Shown: piece by piece, positions 23,692-32,751 of the stretch
Layout of the letters: every line of letters begins with the position of its first letter
Numbering within the stretch: the first letter of the stretch is position 1
Origin: Rheinheimera sp. A13L
Lineage (GTDB): Bacteria; Pseudomonadota; Gammaproteobacteria; Enterobacterales; Alteromonadaceae
Reading direction: 5' to 3'
Assembly: GCF_000217935.1 (NCBI RefSeq)
Contig: NZ_AFHI01000056.1
Location: 1-64,000 of the forward strand
DNA length: 64,000 nt
Program-made: the position numbers and the translations under genes
Notes under the pieces: model-generated
What the model was told of the DNA's origin: nothing
Database searches by the model: none
The model's input: only the letters and a program-made list of their open reading frames with translations

Positions 23692-24417
23692 ATGCATAAA
23701 CTCAAAATGGGGGCTTTTGCTTTTTCTATTGTAATATCCGCGTTTTGTGCACAAGCAAGCAGTGAATTAAAGCCTGCTGATCAGAAAGCGACTGCTGATT
23801 TCAACAACAGTTTTATCGAGAGACATCAACAGCACGCAAACTATTTGCATCTGACTGAAAAACAATACCATAAAGCACTATCAAGCTATCTTAGATTAGC
23901 CTCTGGTGGCAAAAGCAATTTGAAAACACTAAGCAGCTTTCCGGAGGTTCAGGAAGCGAGGCTGTACTTTGAACAAAATATAGAATTGCCAGCTTCTTTA
24001 TCAGACAAACTAGCCGAAATAGCAAAAACTCAACGCCAGGCCTACGCCGATTATCTGGGAATACCAGTCGAAAAACTCAGAGAATTTGATGCATTTGTCA
24101 GTTCAAAGGTCGATATGGAGCAAGTGACCGCTGATTTGGAGCAGCCAACAATAACCCCTTTTTCAGAAACCGAAGTTATTGTTGTTACCTGCGATGCTGC
24201 ATGCGTAAGCCACGCCAAACTTAATGAGATGTACAAACAAATATACTTCGCTAATTTGGCTATGGGGGGAGGCGTTCCACAATACAAATCATTTTATGTC
24301 TATTACCCATCCTACCCCGCTGATTCTGCCTATGAAGAGTGGCGCTACAATAATTATTCCGGAGCTTGGTTCAGAGGCGTTGTTGAAATGTGCGGATATG
24401 AGATTTGTAAAAAATAA
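23692..24417 (+). CDS. Secreted hypothetical protein, AT-rich gene
   Basis: The 241-residue product has a signal peptide cleaved near AQASS (residues 1-23). The mature protein is mostly helical (repeated Lys/Glu/Gln-rich amphipathic segments) up to about residue 150, followed by VVTCDAACVSHAKLNEMYKQIY and a tyrosine-rich C-terminus (FYVYYPSYPADSAYEEW) with two more cysteines; four cysteines suggest disulfides. I do not recognise the family. The gene and its upstream region are richer in A+T than the neighbours, suggesting later acquisition. Confidence 0.7.
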   Translation: MHKLKMGAFAFSIVISAFCAQASSELKPADQKATADFNNSFIERHQQHANYLHLTEKQYHKALSSYLRLASGGKSNLKTLSSFPEVQEARLYFEQNIELPASLSDKLAEIAKTQRQAYADYLGIPVEKLREFDAFVSSKVDMEQVTADLEQPTITPFSETEVIVVTCDAACVSHAKLNEMYKQIYFANLAMGGGVPQYKSFYVYYPSYPADSAYEEWRYNNYSGAWFRGVVEMCGYEICKK

Positions 24418-24435
24418 CAAGTTCGCTTCACTAAA

Positions 24436-24454
24436 AGGGGGGAACCGCCCCCCT
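24436..24454. terminator. GC hairpin between convergent genes
   Basis: AGGGGGG (24436-24442) pairs with CCCCCCT (24448-24454) around a 5-nt loop, 18 bp past the stop of the secreted-protein gene and before the convergent esterase gene. The following T-tract is weak (CCTTTTG), so termination is likely but not certain. Confidence 0.5.
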
Positions 24455-24480
24455 GAATGACTACCTTTTGTGCCATAACC

Positions 24481-25320
24481 TTAATGCGCCTTAAACAACC
24501 ACAAAACTGCTGTTTTAAATTCAGACCGCCAGGCCGCTTCGTTATGTTCGGCATCCTCCACCAGATGATACTGAGTCAATTCAGCCGGATGACCCTGGCT
24601 TAGCACGGCCTGATACACCTTTTGCAGGTCTGGTACCATAGAGTCGCCTTCTTTACCGCCCATATAAAAATACAAACGTGCGTCCTTAGCGGCCGGATGA
24701 TTTTCAAACCATCTGACCTGTTCACCTGTGATCCAATACGAAGGTGAAAAAATACCCGCTTTACCAAACACCTGTGGAAATTGCAGTATGGCGTAATGGC
24801 TGATTAAACCGCCTAAAGAACTGCCCATAATGCCAGTGTGCTTTGCGTCAACCAAAGTACGGTAGTGCTGATCGATATAAGGCTTGACTGTGTTGGCAAT
24901 AAACTCCACGTACGCTTTGCCCTCTGCTTTACCATACTTTGGGTGATCCACAGGGTTTAGTTCTGTGATGCGTTGTTCACCACCGTTGTCTATAGCCACA
25001 ACAATAAGCTCAAGCTGGCCGGATGCTGCAAGTTCATTCAGCGTTTCATCAACCCCCCACTCGCCAGCAAAAGCTGTTGCGTCATCAAAGACGTTTTGGC
25101 CGTCGTGCATATAAAGCACCGGGTATTCTTTATCTGAACTGCTGTAACCAGGAGGCAGATACAGACGCACTTGTCTGTTGCGATTTAATTCCGGCATCAC
25201 AAAAGTTTCACTCAGTACTTCCACCTGTGGCAAGGCAGTAGAGACTTTCGTCTGCTGAGCAGGGTCAGAACAGGAAATCATGAGCAACAGCAGAGGAACA
25301 TTTAAAATCAATTGGCGCAT
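24481..25320 (-). CDS. Lipoprotein alpha/beta-hydrolase esterase (enterochelin esterase/YieL-like)
   Basis: The 279-residue product has a short lipoprotein signal (LLLLMISC) and then the putative-esterase fold: RQVRLYLPPGYSSS, YPVLYMHDGQNVFDD, the nucleophile elbow GIMGSSLGGLISHYA (Ser about residue 160) and a late EDAEHNEAAW with the catalytic His. It is related to Fes/EstD-type esterases. The start at ATG 25320 with AAGGG upstream is chosen over the longer frame to 25416. The substrate is unknown; envelope location is inferred from the lipobox. Confidence 0.85.
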   Translation of the reverse strand: MRQLILNVPLLLLMISCSDPAQQTKVSTALPQVEVLSETFVMPELNRNRQVRLYLPPGYSSSDKEYPVLYMHDGQNVFDDATAFAGEWGVDETLNELAASGQLELIVVAIDNGGEQRITELNPVDHPKYGKAEGKAYVEFIANTVKPYIDQHYRTLVDAKHTGIMGSSLGGLISHYAILQFPQVFGKAGIFSPSYWITGEQVRWFENHPAAKDARLYFYMGGKEGDSMVPDLQKVYQAVLSQGHPAELTQYHLVEDAEHNEAAWRSEFKTAVLWLFKAH

Positions 25321-25673
25321 AACCAAAACCCTTAAGTAAGCACAGGGTGTCAGCCTAACCAGCTTATCTGCAAACAACAAATAAAAAATGTTACAGAATG
25401 CCGCATTTGATTTCATAAGTTTTGAACCGTTGCAACTGCAGTTTTTTGTGCTGCGATGACGACTGGTCTGTGTGCTCCAAATTATTAAAAGCTAAACCCC
25501 TATCAAAAGCTCCAAATTATCCATTTTTATCGTTTTGTTGACTTTGTCCCTTTTGTCTTGTAGATTGATTGAAATTTATGCTACGAAACTGCCAGGTCAG
25601 ACATAGCAAACTTCCTTACATCGGCACTAGTTTTAATTCACACCAGAGTGATTGACTGACAACGAGGTTTTTT
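25321..25673. promoter_or_regulatory. Intergenic region with promoter of the PAS chemoreceptor
   Basis: The 353-bp gap between divergent genes contains TTGACT (25538-25543) and TAGATT (25561-25566) separated by 17 bp, a good sigma-70-type promoter pointing to the chemoreceptor gene. No operator or RNA gene was recognised in the rest. Confidence 0.6.
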
Positions 25674-26984
25674 ATGTTGAGCGGCATTTTAAAATTCATG
25701 AAACAAGCCCCTTTGCCTGTACAGGCATCTCCAGAAACTTTGTTTTACAAAGCAGTGCAAAAACAAATTCCGTTAATTGTGTTTGATCCACAAGGATTTA
25801 TTCTGGAAGCCAATGCCTTGTTTCTTGACGTCGTAGGTTACAGTCAGGATGAAATCGCCGGACAACATCATAAAATATTCTGTGATATGCATTATGCGCG
25901 TAGCAACGACTACACCAAATTCTGGCATAGTCTGGCTCAAGGTACCCCACACTCAAAAACATTTACACGCTACAAAAAAGATGGAACGGCTATAGCCCTG
26001 GAAGCGACCTACTTTCCTGTGATTGAAGGCAATAAAGTCATACGAGTTATAAAGTTTGCCAGTGACGTCACAGAAAAAACGGCACAACTAAGAGACCAGC
26101 ACGCCATTATTCAGGCTTTGCATAGATCTCAGGCCGTCATTGAATTTGAACCAGACGGCACTATTATTACCGCCAACGGTAATTTTCTGCAGTCTGTGGG
26201 TTATAGCCTGCAACAGATTAAAGGCAAGCATCACAAACTATTTTGTACTGCTGATTTTTATCAGCAAAACCCACATTTCTGGTCAGAGCTTGCCAAAGGG
26301 CAATTTAAATCAGGGCGTTTTGAGCGCCTGAATGCCTCTAAGCAGTCGATTTGGCTGGAAGCGACCTACAATCCTATTTATGGTGAAAATGGCAAGATCA
26401 TCAAAGTGATCAAATTTGCCTCTGATATATCTGCCGATATGCAAAAAGAACACGCCATCGAAAATGCCGCGAATGTGGCGATGAGTGCGTCGTTAGAGAC
26501 TGTAGACGTCGTGGTATCCAGCAAAACACAAATGCAATCTCTGGTAGAGAATTCAACCCTCATTTCAAAAGAGATTGCAGAGGCAACTAGTCAGATTTCC
26601 AATCTGAATGAAGATTCAAGACAAATATCAGCCATAGTCACAACCATCCGCTCTATTGCAGATCAAACCAACCTGTTAGCCCTGAATGCAGCTATTGAGG
26701 CGGCAAGAGCGGGTGAGCATGGTAGGGGTTTTGCTGTGGTCGCTGACGAAGTACGTAATCTTGCATCACGAACCAGCACTTCAACCCGAGAAATAGAATC
26801 TGTTGTGGTTAGGAATATGGAGCTAACAACCCAAGCTATGCAAAAAATGGGCAATGTCAGTACTTTTGCTACAGATGGCGCCACTCTTGTTGAACAGGTG
26901 CATCAATCTCAGGAAGTGATAGAACAGGTATCCAGATCAGTGACTAACACTATAGCCGCCTTGACCCAGCATAAGCCCTCGTAG
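25674..26984 (+). CDS. Soluble PAS-PAS methyl-accepting protein (BdlA-like)
   Basis: The 436-residue protein has two PAS domains in tandem (residues about 25-140 and 145-260, each ending VIKFASDVT or VIKFASDIS) and a short MCP signalling domain with the hairpin-tip motif [31 protein letters not shown]. There is no transmembrane segment, so it senses inside the cell. This layout and length (417 residues in Pseudomonas) match BdlA, the biofilm-dispersion regulator, and Aer-like energy sensors. Heme or flavin binding cannot be read directly. The N-terminal half of the MCP region is shorter than in full-length receptors. Confidence 0.88.
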   Translation: MLSGILKFMKQAPLPVQASPETLFYKAVQKQIPLIVFDPQGFILEANALFLDVVGYSQDEIAGQHHKIFCDMHYARSNDYTKFWHSLAQGTPHSKTFTRYKKDGTAIALEATYFPVIEGNKVIRVIKFASDVTEKTAQLRDQHAIIQALHRSQAVIEFEPDGTIITANGNFLQSVGYSLQQIKGKHHKLFCTADFYQQNPHFWSELAKGQFKSGRFERLNASKQSIWLEATYNPIYGENGKIIKVIKFASDISADMQKEHAIENAANVAMSASLETVDVVVSSKTQMQSLVENSTLISKEIAEATSQISNLNEDSRQISAIVTTIRSIADQTNLLALNAAIEAARAGEHGRGFAVVADEVRNLASRTSTSTREIESVVVRNMELTTQAMQKMGNVSTFATDGATLVEQVHQSQEVIEQVSRSVTNTIAALTQHKPS

Positions 26985-27111
26985 AAAACAGCTCAGGCAA
27001 AGGCACTCTTTACGCTAAAGAAATACAAAAGTCTGAGTTGTTCTTAAAGAAAATCGACGTCTTGAATTGTGCAAATCAGCCAGTTAAAGTGGCGCCCTTG
27101 TTCTTCGCCAT

Positions 27112-27993
27112 GTGATGACCCGCTGTATGAATTTACCTTCCTACCGCTATTTTTATATGGCAGCTTTAGCAGCTGCCATGATGGGCACTATTGGTGTAAT
27201 TGCCCGTTACAGTGAAATAGATCCGGCCAGCCTGACGTTTTATCGTTTAGGTGTGGGGACTGTGATTTTGGCTTTGTATTTAACACTAACGGGGCAACTG
27301 CGGTTATTGGCGGGAAAACCAACTGTGTTGGTTGTGTTCAATGGTGTGTTACTCGCCAGTTTTATTTTGTGTTTTTTATCTGCAATCCAAACTATCTCTT
27401 TAACCCTTGCTATTTTGCTGGTCTATCTGGCTCCTGCCTTGTCGGCCATTATTGCCCATTTTCTGTTTGCTGAACGCTTAACCAGTCGCACTTTGTTATT
27501 GATCATACTGGCTTTTTTTGGCTTTTTTATGCTGCAGGAATTTCAGCTTGGCAACCCTGTTGAACAGCAACAAGGCCTTTGGTATGCATTGGCTTCTTTA
27601 GTCACCTACACGGCTTTTATTTTACTCAATAAAAAAGTGCCTGCTACTGTGCCTCTGTATCACAAAAGTTTTTATCAGTTGCTGGTTGGCTCGCTTTGCG
27701 TATTGCCTTTGGTCGCGGATCAGCCCTGGCCTGAAGCGGATCAATGGGTCTGGCTGGTGATTGCAGGGTTATTTCCGGGATTTCTGGCCTTGGTATTTGC
27801 GTTGCAAGCCATTCAACATTTACCCACCAGAGTGTTTGGGACTCTGGCTTATCTGGAACCTGTAGTGGTCATTATCGCTGCATGGCTGCTGTTTGCCGAA
27901 CCTATGTCTGTTTTACAATGGCTTGGCGCGCTGCTGATTCTGGCTTCTGGTGTAGCTCAGGCCTGGTTAAGCCAAAGCCCACAACAAAGCTGA
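27112..27993 (+). CDS. EamA/DMT-superfamily exporter
   Basis: The 293-residue, ten-helix transporter has two EamA repeats: the first begins AAMMGTIGVIARYSEIDPASLTFYRLG, the second contains ALASLVTYTAFILLNKKVPA and ends with LAYLEPVVVIIAAWLLFAEPMSVLQWLGALLIL. EamA proteins export small metabolites. Three in-frame starts compete (27112, 27115 and ATG 27127) and no strong ribosome-binding site decides between them. The substrate is unknown. Confidence 0.85.
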   Translation: MMTRCMNLPSYRYFYMAALAAAMMGTIGVIARYSEIDPASLTFYRLGVGTVILALYLTLTGQLRLLAGKPTVLVVFNGVLLASFILCFLSAIQTISLTLAILLVYLAPALSAIIAHFLFAERLTSRTLLLIILAFFGFFMLQEFQLGNPVEQQQGLWYALASLVTYTAFILLNKKVPATVPLYHKSFYQLLVGSLCVLPLVADQPWPEADQWVWLVIAGLFPGFLALVFALQAIQHLPTRVFGTLAYLEPVVVIIAAWLLFAEPMSVLQWLGALLILASGVAQAWLSQSPQQS

Positions 27994-28003
27994 TTAAATC
28001 AAC

Positions 28004-28390
28004 CTAAGGAGCTACATCCAGCGACACTCTGTTGCGTAAAACCACTTCTTCACCAGGACTAAACAGGTTGGTGTTATGCAGGTACAACTCCAGCCTCATC
28101 GCAGGTGTAATACGTAAAGGCCGTTCCAGCACATAACGTTTGGTGCAAGGTAAGCTCAGCAGTAGTTCGTCCTGTAGTCTGAGTTCTAACTGGCAATAAA
28201 TGCCATCAGGCAACACGCCCGTCATACTGTAGGCAATAAAATCTGTCTGTTTTTCCGGCCATTGGGGTTGATGAGGCAAGCGGCTGCGCTGACCTGCGAT
28301 CAACAGTTTTTCTGTAGTCCAGGTGAGATCCAGAGGTGCAGACAGCACCAGCAAAGGCATACTCAATAACAGACCACAAAAAAGCTTCAT
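28004..28390 (-). CDS. Secreted hypothetical protein
   Basis: The 128-residue product has a signal peptide (MKLFCGLLLSMPLLVLSAP). The mature domain of about 110 residues is rich in beta strands, with two cysteines (YCQLELRL and LPCTKRY) that could form a disulfide. No family is recognised. It lies downstream of the DUF2799-like lipoprotein gene (28 bp gap, same strand), so the two are probably co-transcribed. It is convergent with the EamA exporter. Confidence 0.7.
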   Translation of the reverse strand: MKLFCGLLLSMPLLVLSAPLDLTWTTEKLLIAGQRSRLPHQPQWPEKQTDFIAYSMTGVLPDGIYCQLELRLQDELLLSLPCTKRYVLERPLRITPAMRLELYLHNTNLFSPGEEVVLRNRVSLDVAP

Positions 28391-28418
28391 CTGTTGTTCA
28401 CCTTAGTCAGCCCCCTTT

Positions 28419-29021
28419 TTAGCCACCTTGCTGGATCAAACTAAACTGCAATTCGGCTTGTTTGAAATCACGCTGTAACTGGCCTTGCATTTGGTTCAGC
28501 TCACGCAACTGTTGCTGCAGATCGCGGTTTTCATCCAACAGCTTTTGTTTCTGCTGTTTGTCCTTCAACACACTCAACTCTTTGCTGTTGTCGTCGATGC
28601 GTTGTTCCAAATGATCTATAGTGCCGGCATTTCGCTGCAAGGTTTTTTGTAAATTCAGCAGCGCAGATTCAGCCTGATACCATTTACGACCTCTGTCATA
28701 ACCTAAACGAAACTGCGGTTCTAAAGCACCGGTACAAACTTTGTTATAAGCACCACCACTTTGGCCTAACTCCCGGCCTGCATCATAAGTGCAATACAAC
28801 ATAACCCCTTCAGCGTGGCCTTGCTCATAAGCTTTAAAATCAGCACCTACCCCATGTTCTGCACATTCTTTTTGGTAGCTGCGAAATTTAGTGCTGGCGA
28901 CCCCTTGCTGCCCATCGGTTTTACCAATAGCAAACCAGTCTCCAATCTGACATTCCTGTGGACTGATGCTGCTACACCCTGTAAGCGCCAATACAGCTAT
29001 CAGTAAAACACCTTGTTTCAT
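28419..29021 (-). CDS. DUF2799-like lipoprotein with C-terminal coiled coil
   Basis: The 200-residue product has a lipobox (LALTGCSS). It then follows the DUF2799 pattern: CQIGDWFAIGKTDGQQG, a CAEHGVGAD segment, YEQGHAEGVMLYC and GYDRGRKWY, with paired cysteines. The last 75 residues (from LNLQKTLQRNAGTIDHLEQR) form a long Q/E/K-rich coiled coil. It is expected in the envelope, and the function of the family is not known. Confidence 0.8.
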   Translation of the reverse strand: MKQGVLLIAVLALTGCSSISPQECQIGDWFAIGKTDGQQGVASTKFRSYQKECAEHGVGADFKAYEQGHAEGVMLYCTYDAGRELGQSGGAYNKVCTGALEPQFRLGYDRGRKWYQAESALLNLQKTLQRNAGTIDHLEQRIDDNSKELSVLKDKQQKQKLLDENRDLQQQLRELNQMQGQLQRDFKQAELQFSLIQQGG

Positions 29022-29140
29022 GTCACTTATCCCTTTGTATTCTCTATAAACTTCAGACCTCTACTTATAGCGGATTAGTTCAGCAAATACATCTTTTTTG
29101 CCTTAGACTAAACGCAGTTTTGCAGAAATCCCGTGGTGTA

Positions 29141-29788
29141 ATGAATTATCTGGCCCATCTGCTGTTAGCACAACCCAAGACTGATTCCCGTATTGGTAAT
29201 TTATTGGGTGACTTTTACCATGGCACCAGGCTGGAGTTATTAAGCCCTGCAGTGGCCGCCGGTTTATACAATCACAGAGCTGTGGACTGGTTTACCGATC
29301 AACATCCACAAGTTCGTGCAGCTCGTTTGCTGTTTAGCCCAGAAGTACGGCGTTTTTCCCCTATTGCTTTGGATATGTTGTTTGATTTTTGCCTGATTAA
29401 ACACTGGAGCCATTTTTTTACTTCAGACTTTAGCGACTACAAAGCTCAGCTGTATCGCCAGTTGCAAAACGACTTGCCGCAGATGCCAGATGCTATGGCC
29501 AGAACCTTTAAAGCTGTGACTGAACAAGACTGGTTTGGCCGTTACGCACAACTTGAAGGTATTCAACAGGCGTTACGCCGTATGGCGCTGCATGGCCGCT
29601 TTACTGCCCGTTATGCCTCTATTGCAGATGAATTACCAGAACTTCAGGCAAAAACAGAAGCTGTGTTCCTTGAGTTTTTTCCACAGTTGCAGCGGTTTAT
29701 TCAACACGCTGCCATAGAGCAGGACCCCCTGCTGGCTTTTGAACGTTACAGTAAGGCCACGGGCAAAGACCAGAGCAATACCGCCTGA
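29141..29788 (+). CDS. acpH: Acyl-carrier-protein phosphodiesterase
   Basis: The 215-residue product begins MNYLAHLLLAQ and continues with RIGNLLGDFYHG, the N-terminal histidine/aspartate metal-binding pattern of AcpH (DUF479, HD-like). Further family motifs are NHRAVDWFTDQHPQV and MLFDFCLIKHW. It hydrolyses the phosphopantetheine arm from holo-ACP. A TTG 21 bp upstream also opens the frame, but the ATG at 29141 fits the conserved start. Its 3' end overlaps the convergent sixA gene by 43 bp. Confidence 0.92.
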   Translation: MNYLAHLLLAQPKTDSRIGNLLGDFYHGTRLELLSPAVAAGLYNHRAVDWFTDQHPQVRAARLLFSPEVRRFSPIALDMLFDFCLIKHWSHFFTSDFSDYKAQLYRQLQNDLPQMPDAMARTFKAVTEQDWFGRYAQLEGIQQALRRMALHGRFTARYASIADELPELQAKTEAVFLEFFPQLQRFIQHAAIEQDPLLAFERYSKATGKDQSNTA

Positions 29789-30216
29789 TCAGGCCTAAGT
29801 TCAAGAGCTGTAATGGACGATTTTTTGATATAAAAATGCCCGGCGTCGCTATTCAGTAACAGCGCCAGCAAAGCAGAAATATCAGGTTCATGGCCTACAC
29901 AGCAGACAGACTCAACTCCTTGTTTGATCAGCTCAGTTAACGCCTTGCGCTGCACGTCAGGCAGAGTATCAATAATCAGCCAGGCTTGTTTTTGAGGTTC
30001 AGGCCAGTCGGCATGCTGATGCAGCAACAGTGCTGTTTGTTCGGCTCTGTTAAAAGGACTGGTCAGCAACAGTTGCGGATTTAACTGCTGTTTTTTACAA
30101 AAATCCGCCAGCTTTTGGCTTTGTTTAATGCCTTTATCCACCAAATCACGACTTGGATCCGGCAGCCCCAAAGCTCTGTCCTGTGCCGTAGCATGACGCA
30201 CTAAATACAGCAGCAT
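29746..30216 (-). CDS. sixA: Phosphohistidine phosphatase SixA
   Basis: The 156-residue protein has the RHG phosphatase signature LVRHATAQ at the N-terminus and a second catalytic His in CVGHEPDIS. Length and the LLTSPFNRAEQTA motif match SixA, which removes phosphate from histidine phosphotransfer domains such as ArcB and the nitrogen PTS. It shares 43 bp of 3' overlap with acpH on the opposite strand. Confidence 0.9.
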   Translation of the reverse strand: MLLYLVRHATAQDRALGLPDPSRDLVDKGIKQSQKLADFCKKQQLNPQLLLTSPFNRAEQTALLLHQHADWPEPQKQAWLIIDTLPDVQRKALTELIKQGVESVCCVGHEPDISALLALLLNSDAGHFYIKKSSITALELRPDQAVLLWSLPVALL

Positions 30217-30222
30217 CAGGGC

Positions 30223-30777
30223 TTACTTCGCTTGAGGTGCAAAATCTGCACTTTCAAAATAAAGTTGTTCTGCATCTTTGCCTTTGGCTTGATAAAGAAT
30301 TTCATCCACAGCACCTTCCCCTGTAATAGCCCTTACCAATAACTCGCCTTGCGAAAGTGCAATACGATAAAGCCCGCCTTGCTCCGCCACTGCGCCGACT
30401 GCTTTATCCAGCAGTTTTTGCTGAACCAGCACTGTTACAGTGCCAAGATCTTTACCACCTCGTTCAAAATGCCCCAGGTAGACTTGTGCGTTAAAGGTTT
30501 TTAGTTTGCCCTGCTGTAAATCATGTAACGCGAAAGGCTGTGGCTCCAATGTCACCAGTTTTTTTGCCGTGAGCGCCTGCAGGACTTGCTCTGGCAGCTC
30601 ACTGCTGACCTGAAGCACAATCTGATGGGCGTGTTTACCTGCAGGAAAAGACAGATGTGAGGCAATGAACTGATCTTCCACCTGCAGTAACACCATGCCG
30701 TGGATGCCATGACTGGCATGAAGACAGGCCCAAAGCGGTGAGCTCACACAAAACAATACAAGCAAAAATGCTCTCAT
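30223..30777 (-). CDS. Secreted hypothetical protein
   Basis: The open frame reaches 30843, but the ATG at 30777 gives a signal peptide (MRAFLLVLFCVSSPLWA) and is preferred; product 184 residues. The mature protein is mostly beta/alpha, without recognised motifs; it has a single cysteine and a histidine-rich start (ACLHASHGIHGM) that might bind metal. It is 6 bp upstream of sixA on the same strand, implying one transcript. Confidence 0.68.
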   Translation of the reverse strand: MRAFLLVLFCVSSPLWACLHASHGIHGMVLLQVEDQFIASHLSFPAGKHAHQIVLQVSSELPEQVLQALTAKKLVTLEPQPFALHDLQQGKLKTFNAQVYLGHFERGGKDLGTVTVLVQQKLLDKAVGAVAEQGGLYRIALSQGELLVRAITGEGAVDEILYQAKGKDAEQLYFESADFAPQAK

Positions 30778-30877
30778 CAGGACAAACTCTTTAATTCTAC
30801 TTTGGATGAGTCTGCAACTATCCATGACATGGGTCAAGTTCAATACCAGATTGCCATACCCACCAGCTAAAAAATAT

Positions 30878-30886
30878 TGCTATAAT
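30878..30886 (+). promoter_or_regulatory. Extended -10 promoter of rraB
   Basis: TGCTATAAT (30878-30886) is a perfect extended -10 element. No consensus -35 lies 17 bp upstream. The leader that follows (about 30898-30920) is GC-rich and can form a short CCGG hairpin before the rraB start. Confidence 0.6.
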
Positions 30887-30948
30887 CCGGCCACTTGCCG
30901 CACCGGGCCTACCGGGTCGGTCTATTAAACTGATGTGGAGAGCGGACC

Positions 30949-31341
30949 ATGCAATTTCCTGATGACGGCAATGGCGATATGCTGCGTGCCTTAATGGACG
31001 CCGGAATAGATTTAAGCCAGCCTCTGGCCATCGATTTTTATCTGGTGTTTAAAAACAAAGACTATGCAGAAAAAGCTATGGCCGCTTTAGTAGCGTCAGA
31101 GCTGCAAGGTGAAGTAGAACTGCACTTCAACGATCTGGAGCAATGGGAGCTGATTGTCAGCCAGACCATGGTGCCAGAGCATGCAGCTATTACCACACGT
31201 GAAGCTGAACTGGATAAATTCGCTAAGAAATTCAGCGGCCACAATGATGGCTGGGGCGTGATGCAACATCAGGACGGCGATGACGATTTTGATGATGAAC
31301 ATGGCGAAGACTGCGACCCTGACTGTGGTCACCAGCATTAA
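30949..31341 (+). CDS. rraB: RraB, regulator of RNase E activity
   Basis: The 130-residue protein has the RraB ferredoxin-like domain (LSQPLAIDFYLVFKNKDYAEKAM and WGVMQHQDGDDD) and the highly acidic, histidine-ended tail (DCDPDCGHQH). It binds the C-terminal part of RNase E and alters RNA decay. GGAGAG precedes the ATG. The YebC-family gene follows 31 bp later, probably on the same transcript. Confidence 0.92.
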   Translation: MQFPDDGNGDMLRALMDAGIDLSQPLAIDFYLVFKNKDYAEKAMAALVASELQGEVELHFNDLEQWELIVSQTMVPEHAAITTREAELDKFAKKFSGHNDGWGVMQHQDGDDDFDDEHGEDCDPDCGHQH

Positions 31342-31372
31342 TTTTTACTGATACAGATACGAGAGAGAAGCA

Positions 31373-32074
31373 ATGGGCGCTCAATGGAAAGTTAAACATA
31401 AAGCCGACGCCTCGGCTGCCAAAGGCCGTATTTTTACTAAATTAGCCAAAGAAATTATGGTTGCAGCCCGTAACGGTGCAGACCCTGATATGAACTCTAA
31501 ATTACGTGTTGCAGTTGAGGCCGCCAAAAAAGCTTCAATGCCACGTGAGACTTTAGAACGCGCCATTAAAAAAGGTGCAGGTTTACTGGACGGCCCGGCG
31601 AACTATGAAACCGTTGTGTATGAAGGTTTTGCCCCACACCAGGTGCCTGTTATTGTTGAATGTTTAACAGACAACAAAAATCGCTCGGCCCAGAGTATCC
31701 GTGTGCTGTTCCGTAAAGGTCAGTTGGGCGGTTCAGGTTCAGTCTCATGGGACTTCAAATACTTAGGCGAAATTGTTGCACACGCCGTAACACCTGATGC
31801 CGATTTAGAAGTAGCAGCCATTGAAGCTGGCGCACAGGATTTTGAAGAAGGTGAAGAAGGCGACAGCGTGTTCCTTACTGAACCTACTGATCTGGATGCA
31901 GTCAGCAAAGCTTTACCAGCTTTTGGTTTTAACGTGACCTCAGCCAAGCTGGTGTATCGTCCAAATAACCCAGTGACTTTAGATGACGCAGCCCGCGCTG
32001 AAGTGGAAGCCTTTTTGGAAGCCATTGACGCCGACGATGACGTACAACATGTCTACGTGGGTTTAGCAGGTTAA
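31373..32074 (+). CDS. YebC/PmpR-family protein
   Basis: The 233-residue protein shows the family N-terminus ([19 protein letters not shown]), the [25 protein letters not shown] helix region and the [23 protein letters not shown]-like segment near residue 105 that precedes SVSWDF. Family members bind DNA as regulators (PmpR) or relieve ribosome stalling (TACO1/YebC2). Proteobacteria carry two paralogues (YebC and YeeN); this one keeps the [11 protein letters not shown] start, more YeeN-like. A terminator follows. Confidence 0.9.
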   Translation: MGAQWKVKHKADASAAKGRIFTKLAKEIMVAARNGADPDMNSKLRVAVEAAKKASMPRETLERAIKKGAGLLDGPANYETVVYEGFAPHQVPVIVECLTDNKNRSAQSIRVLFRKGQLGGSGSVSWDFKYLGEIVAHAVTPDADLEVAAIEAGAQDFEEGEEGDSVFLTEPTDLDAVSKALPAFGFNVTSAKLVYRPNNPVTLDDAARAEVEAFLEAIDADDDVQHVYVGLAG

Positions 32075-32090
32075 TACTGCACACTGAATA

Positions 32091-32120
32091 CAAAGGCGGC
32101 TGGAGCCGCCTTTGTTTTTT
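32091..32120 (+). terminator. Intrinsic terminator after the YebC-family gene
   Basis: CAAAGGCGGC (32091-32100) and GCCGCCTTTG (32105-32114) form a perfect 10-bp stem with loop TGGA, followed by six T residues. This is a textbook rho-independent terminator. Confidence 0.92.
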
Positions 32121-32155
32121 GTGAACTATGAACTCCTTGCTCTACAGGTATTGTG

Positions 32156-32665
32156 ATGTTAATGATTCAGGTAGCCTCAGCTAATCCGGCAAAAATCAAA
32201 GCTGTGGCTTCTGCTTTTGCTGAACTATTCCCCGCTGAAACTTTGGATGTACAAGGTGTAGCTGTGCCCAGTGGTGTTGCAGCTCAGCCGATGAGCAGTA
32301 ATGAAACCTTATTGGGTGCCATGAACAGAGTAGCGGCATTAGCAGACCATAAAGCAGATTATCGTGTGGCAATAGAAGCAGGTTTAGATGGGGATTTCAC
32401 CTTCGCCTGGATGGTGATTGAACATCAGGGCAAAATAGGCAAAGCCCGTTCTGCCAGTTTAATGTTGCCGCCTGTGGCTTTAGCACAACTAAAAGCAGGT
32501 AAAGAGCTGGGGGATGTGATGGATGCCATGTTTGAGCAAAACAATATCAAACAAAAAGGTGGTGCTATTGCCCTGCTGACGCACAACAAACTCAGCCGTA
32601 GTTCGGTTTATCATCAGGCTTTAATTTTGGCAATGATCCCTTTTTTGCATCCAGATTTATTCTGA
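32156..32665 (+). CDS. yjjX: Inosine/xanthosine triphosphatase (YjjX)
   Basis: The product of about 169 residues opens with IQVASANPAKIKAVASAF, the nucleotide-binding SxNPxKxxA motif of the NTPase_1/YjjX family. It removes ITP and XTP (non-canonical purine nucleotides) from the pool. Starts at GTG 32153, ATG 32156 and ATG 32162 are possible; ATG 32156 has the best spacing (7 nt) from AGG. The conserved RVAIEAGLDG follows in mid-protein. It stands after the terminator, so it has its own promoter. Confidence 0.9.
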   Translation: MLMIQVASANPAKIKAVASAFAELFPAETLDVQGVAVPSGVAAQPMSSNETLLGAMNRVAALADHKADYRVAIEAGLDGDFTFAWMVIEHQGKIGKARSASLMLPPVALAQLKAGKELGDVMDAMFEQNNIKQKGGAIALLTHNKLSRSSVYHQALILAMIPFLHPDLF

Positions 32666-32751
32666 CTGGCGCAAAACAAAGAATTAAGGTTGTTATTCAT
32701 CCACTTCAGACTTAGTGTAGAGATCCCACCATTTACCCAAGGGAATATGAC

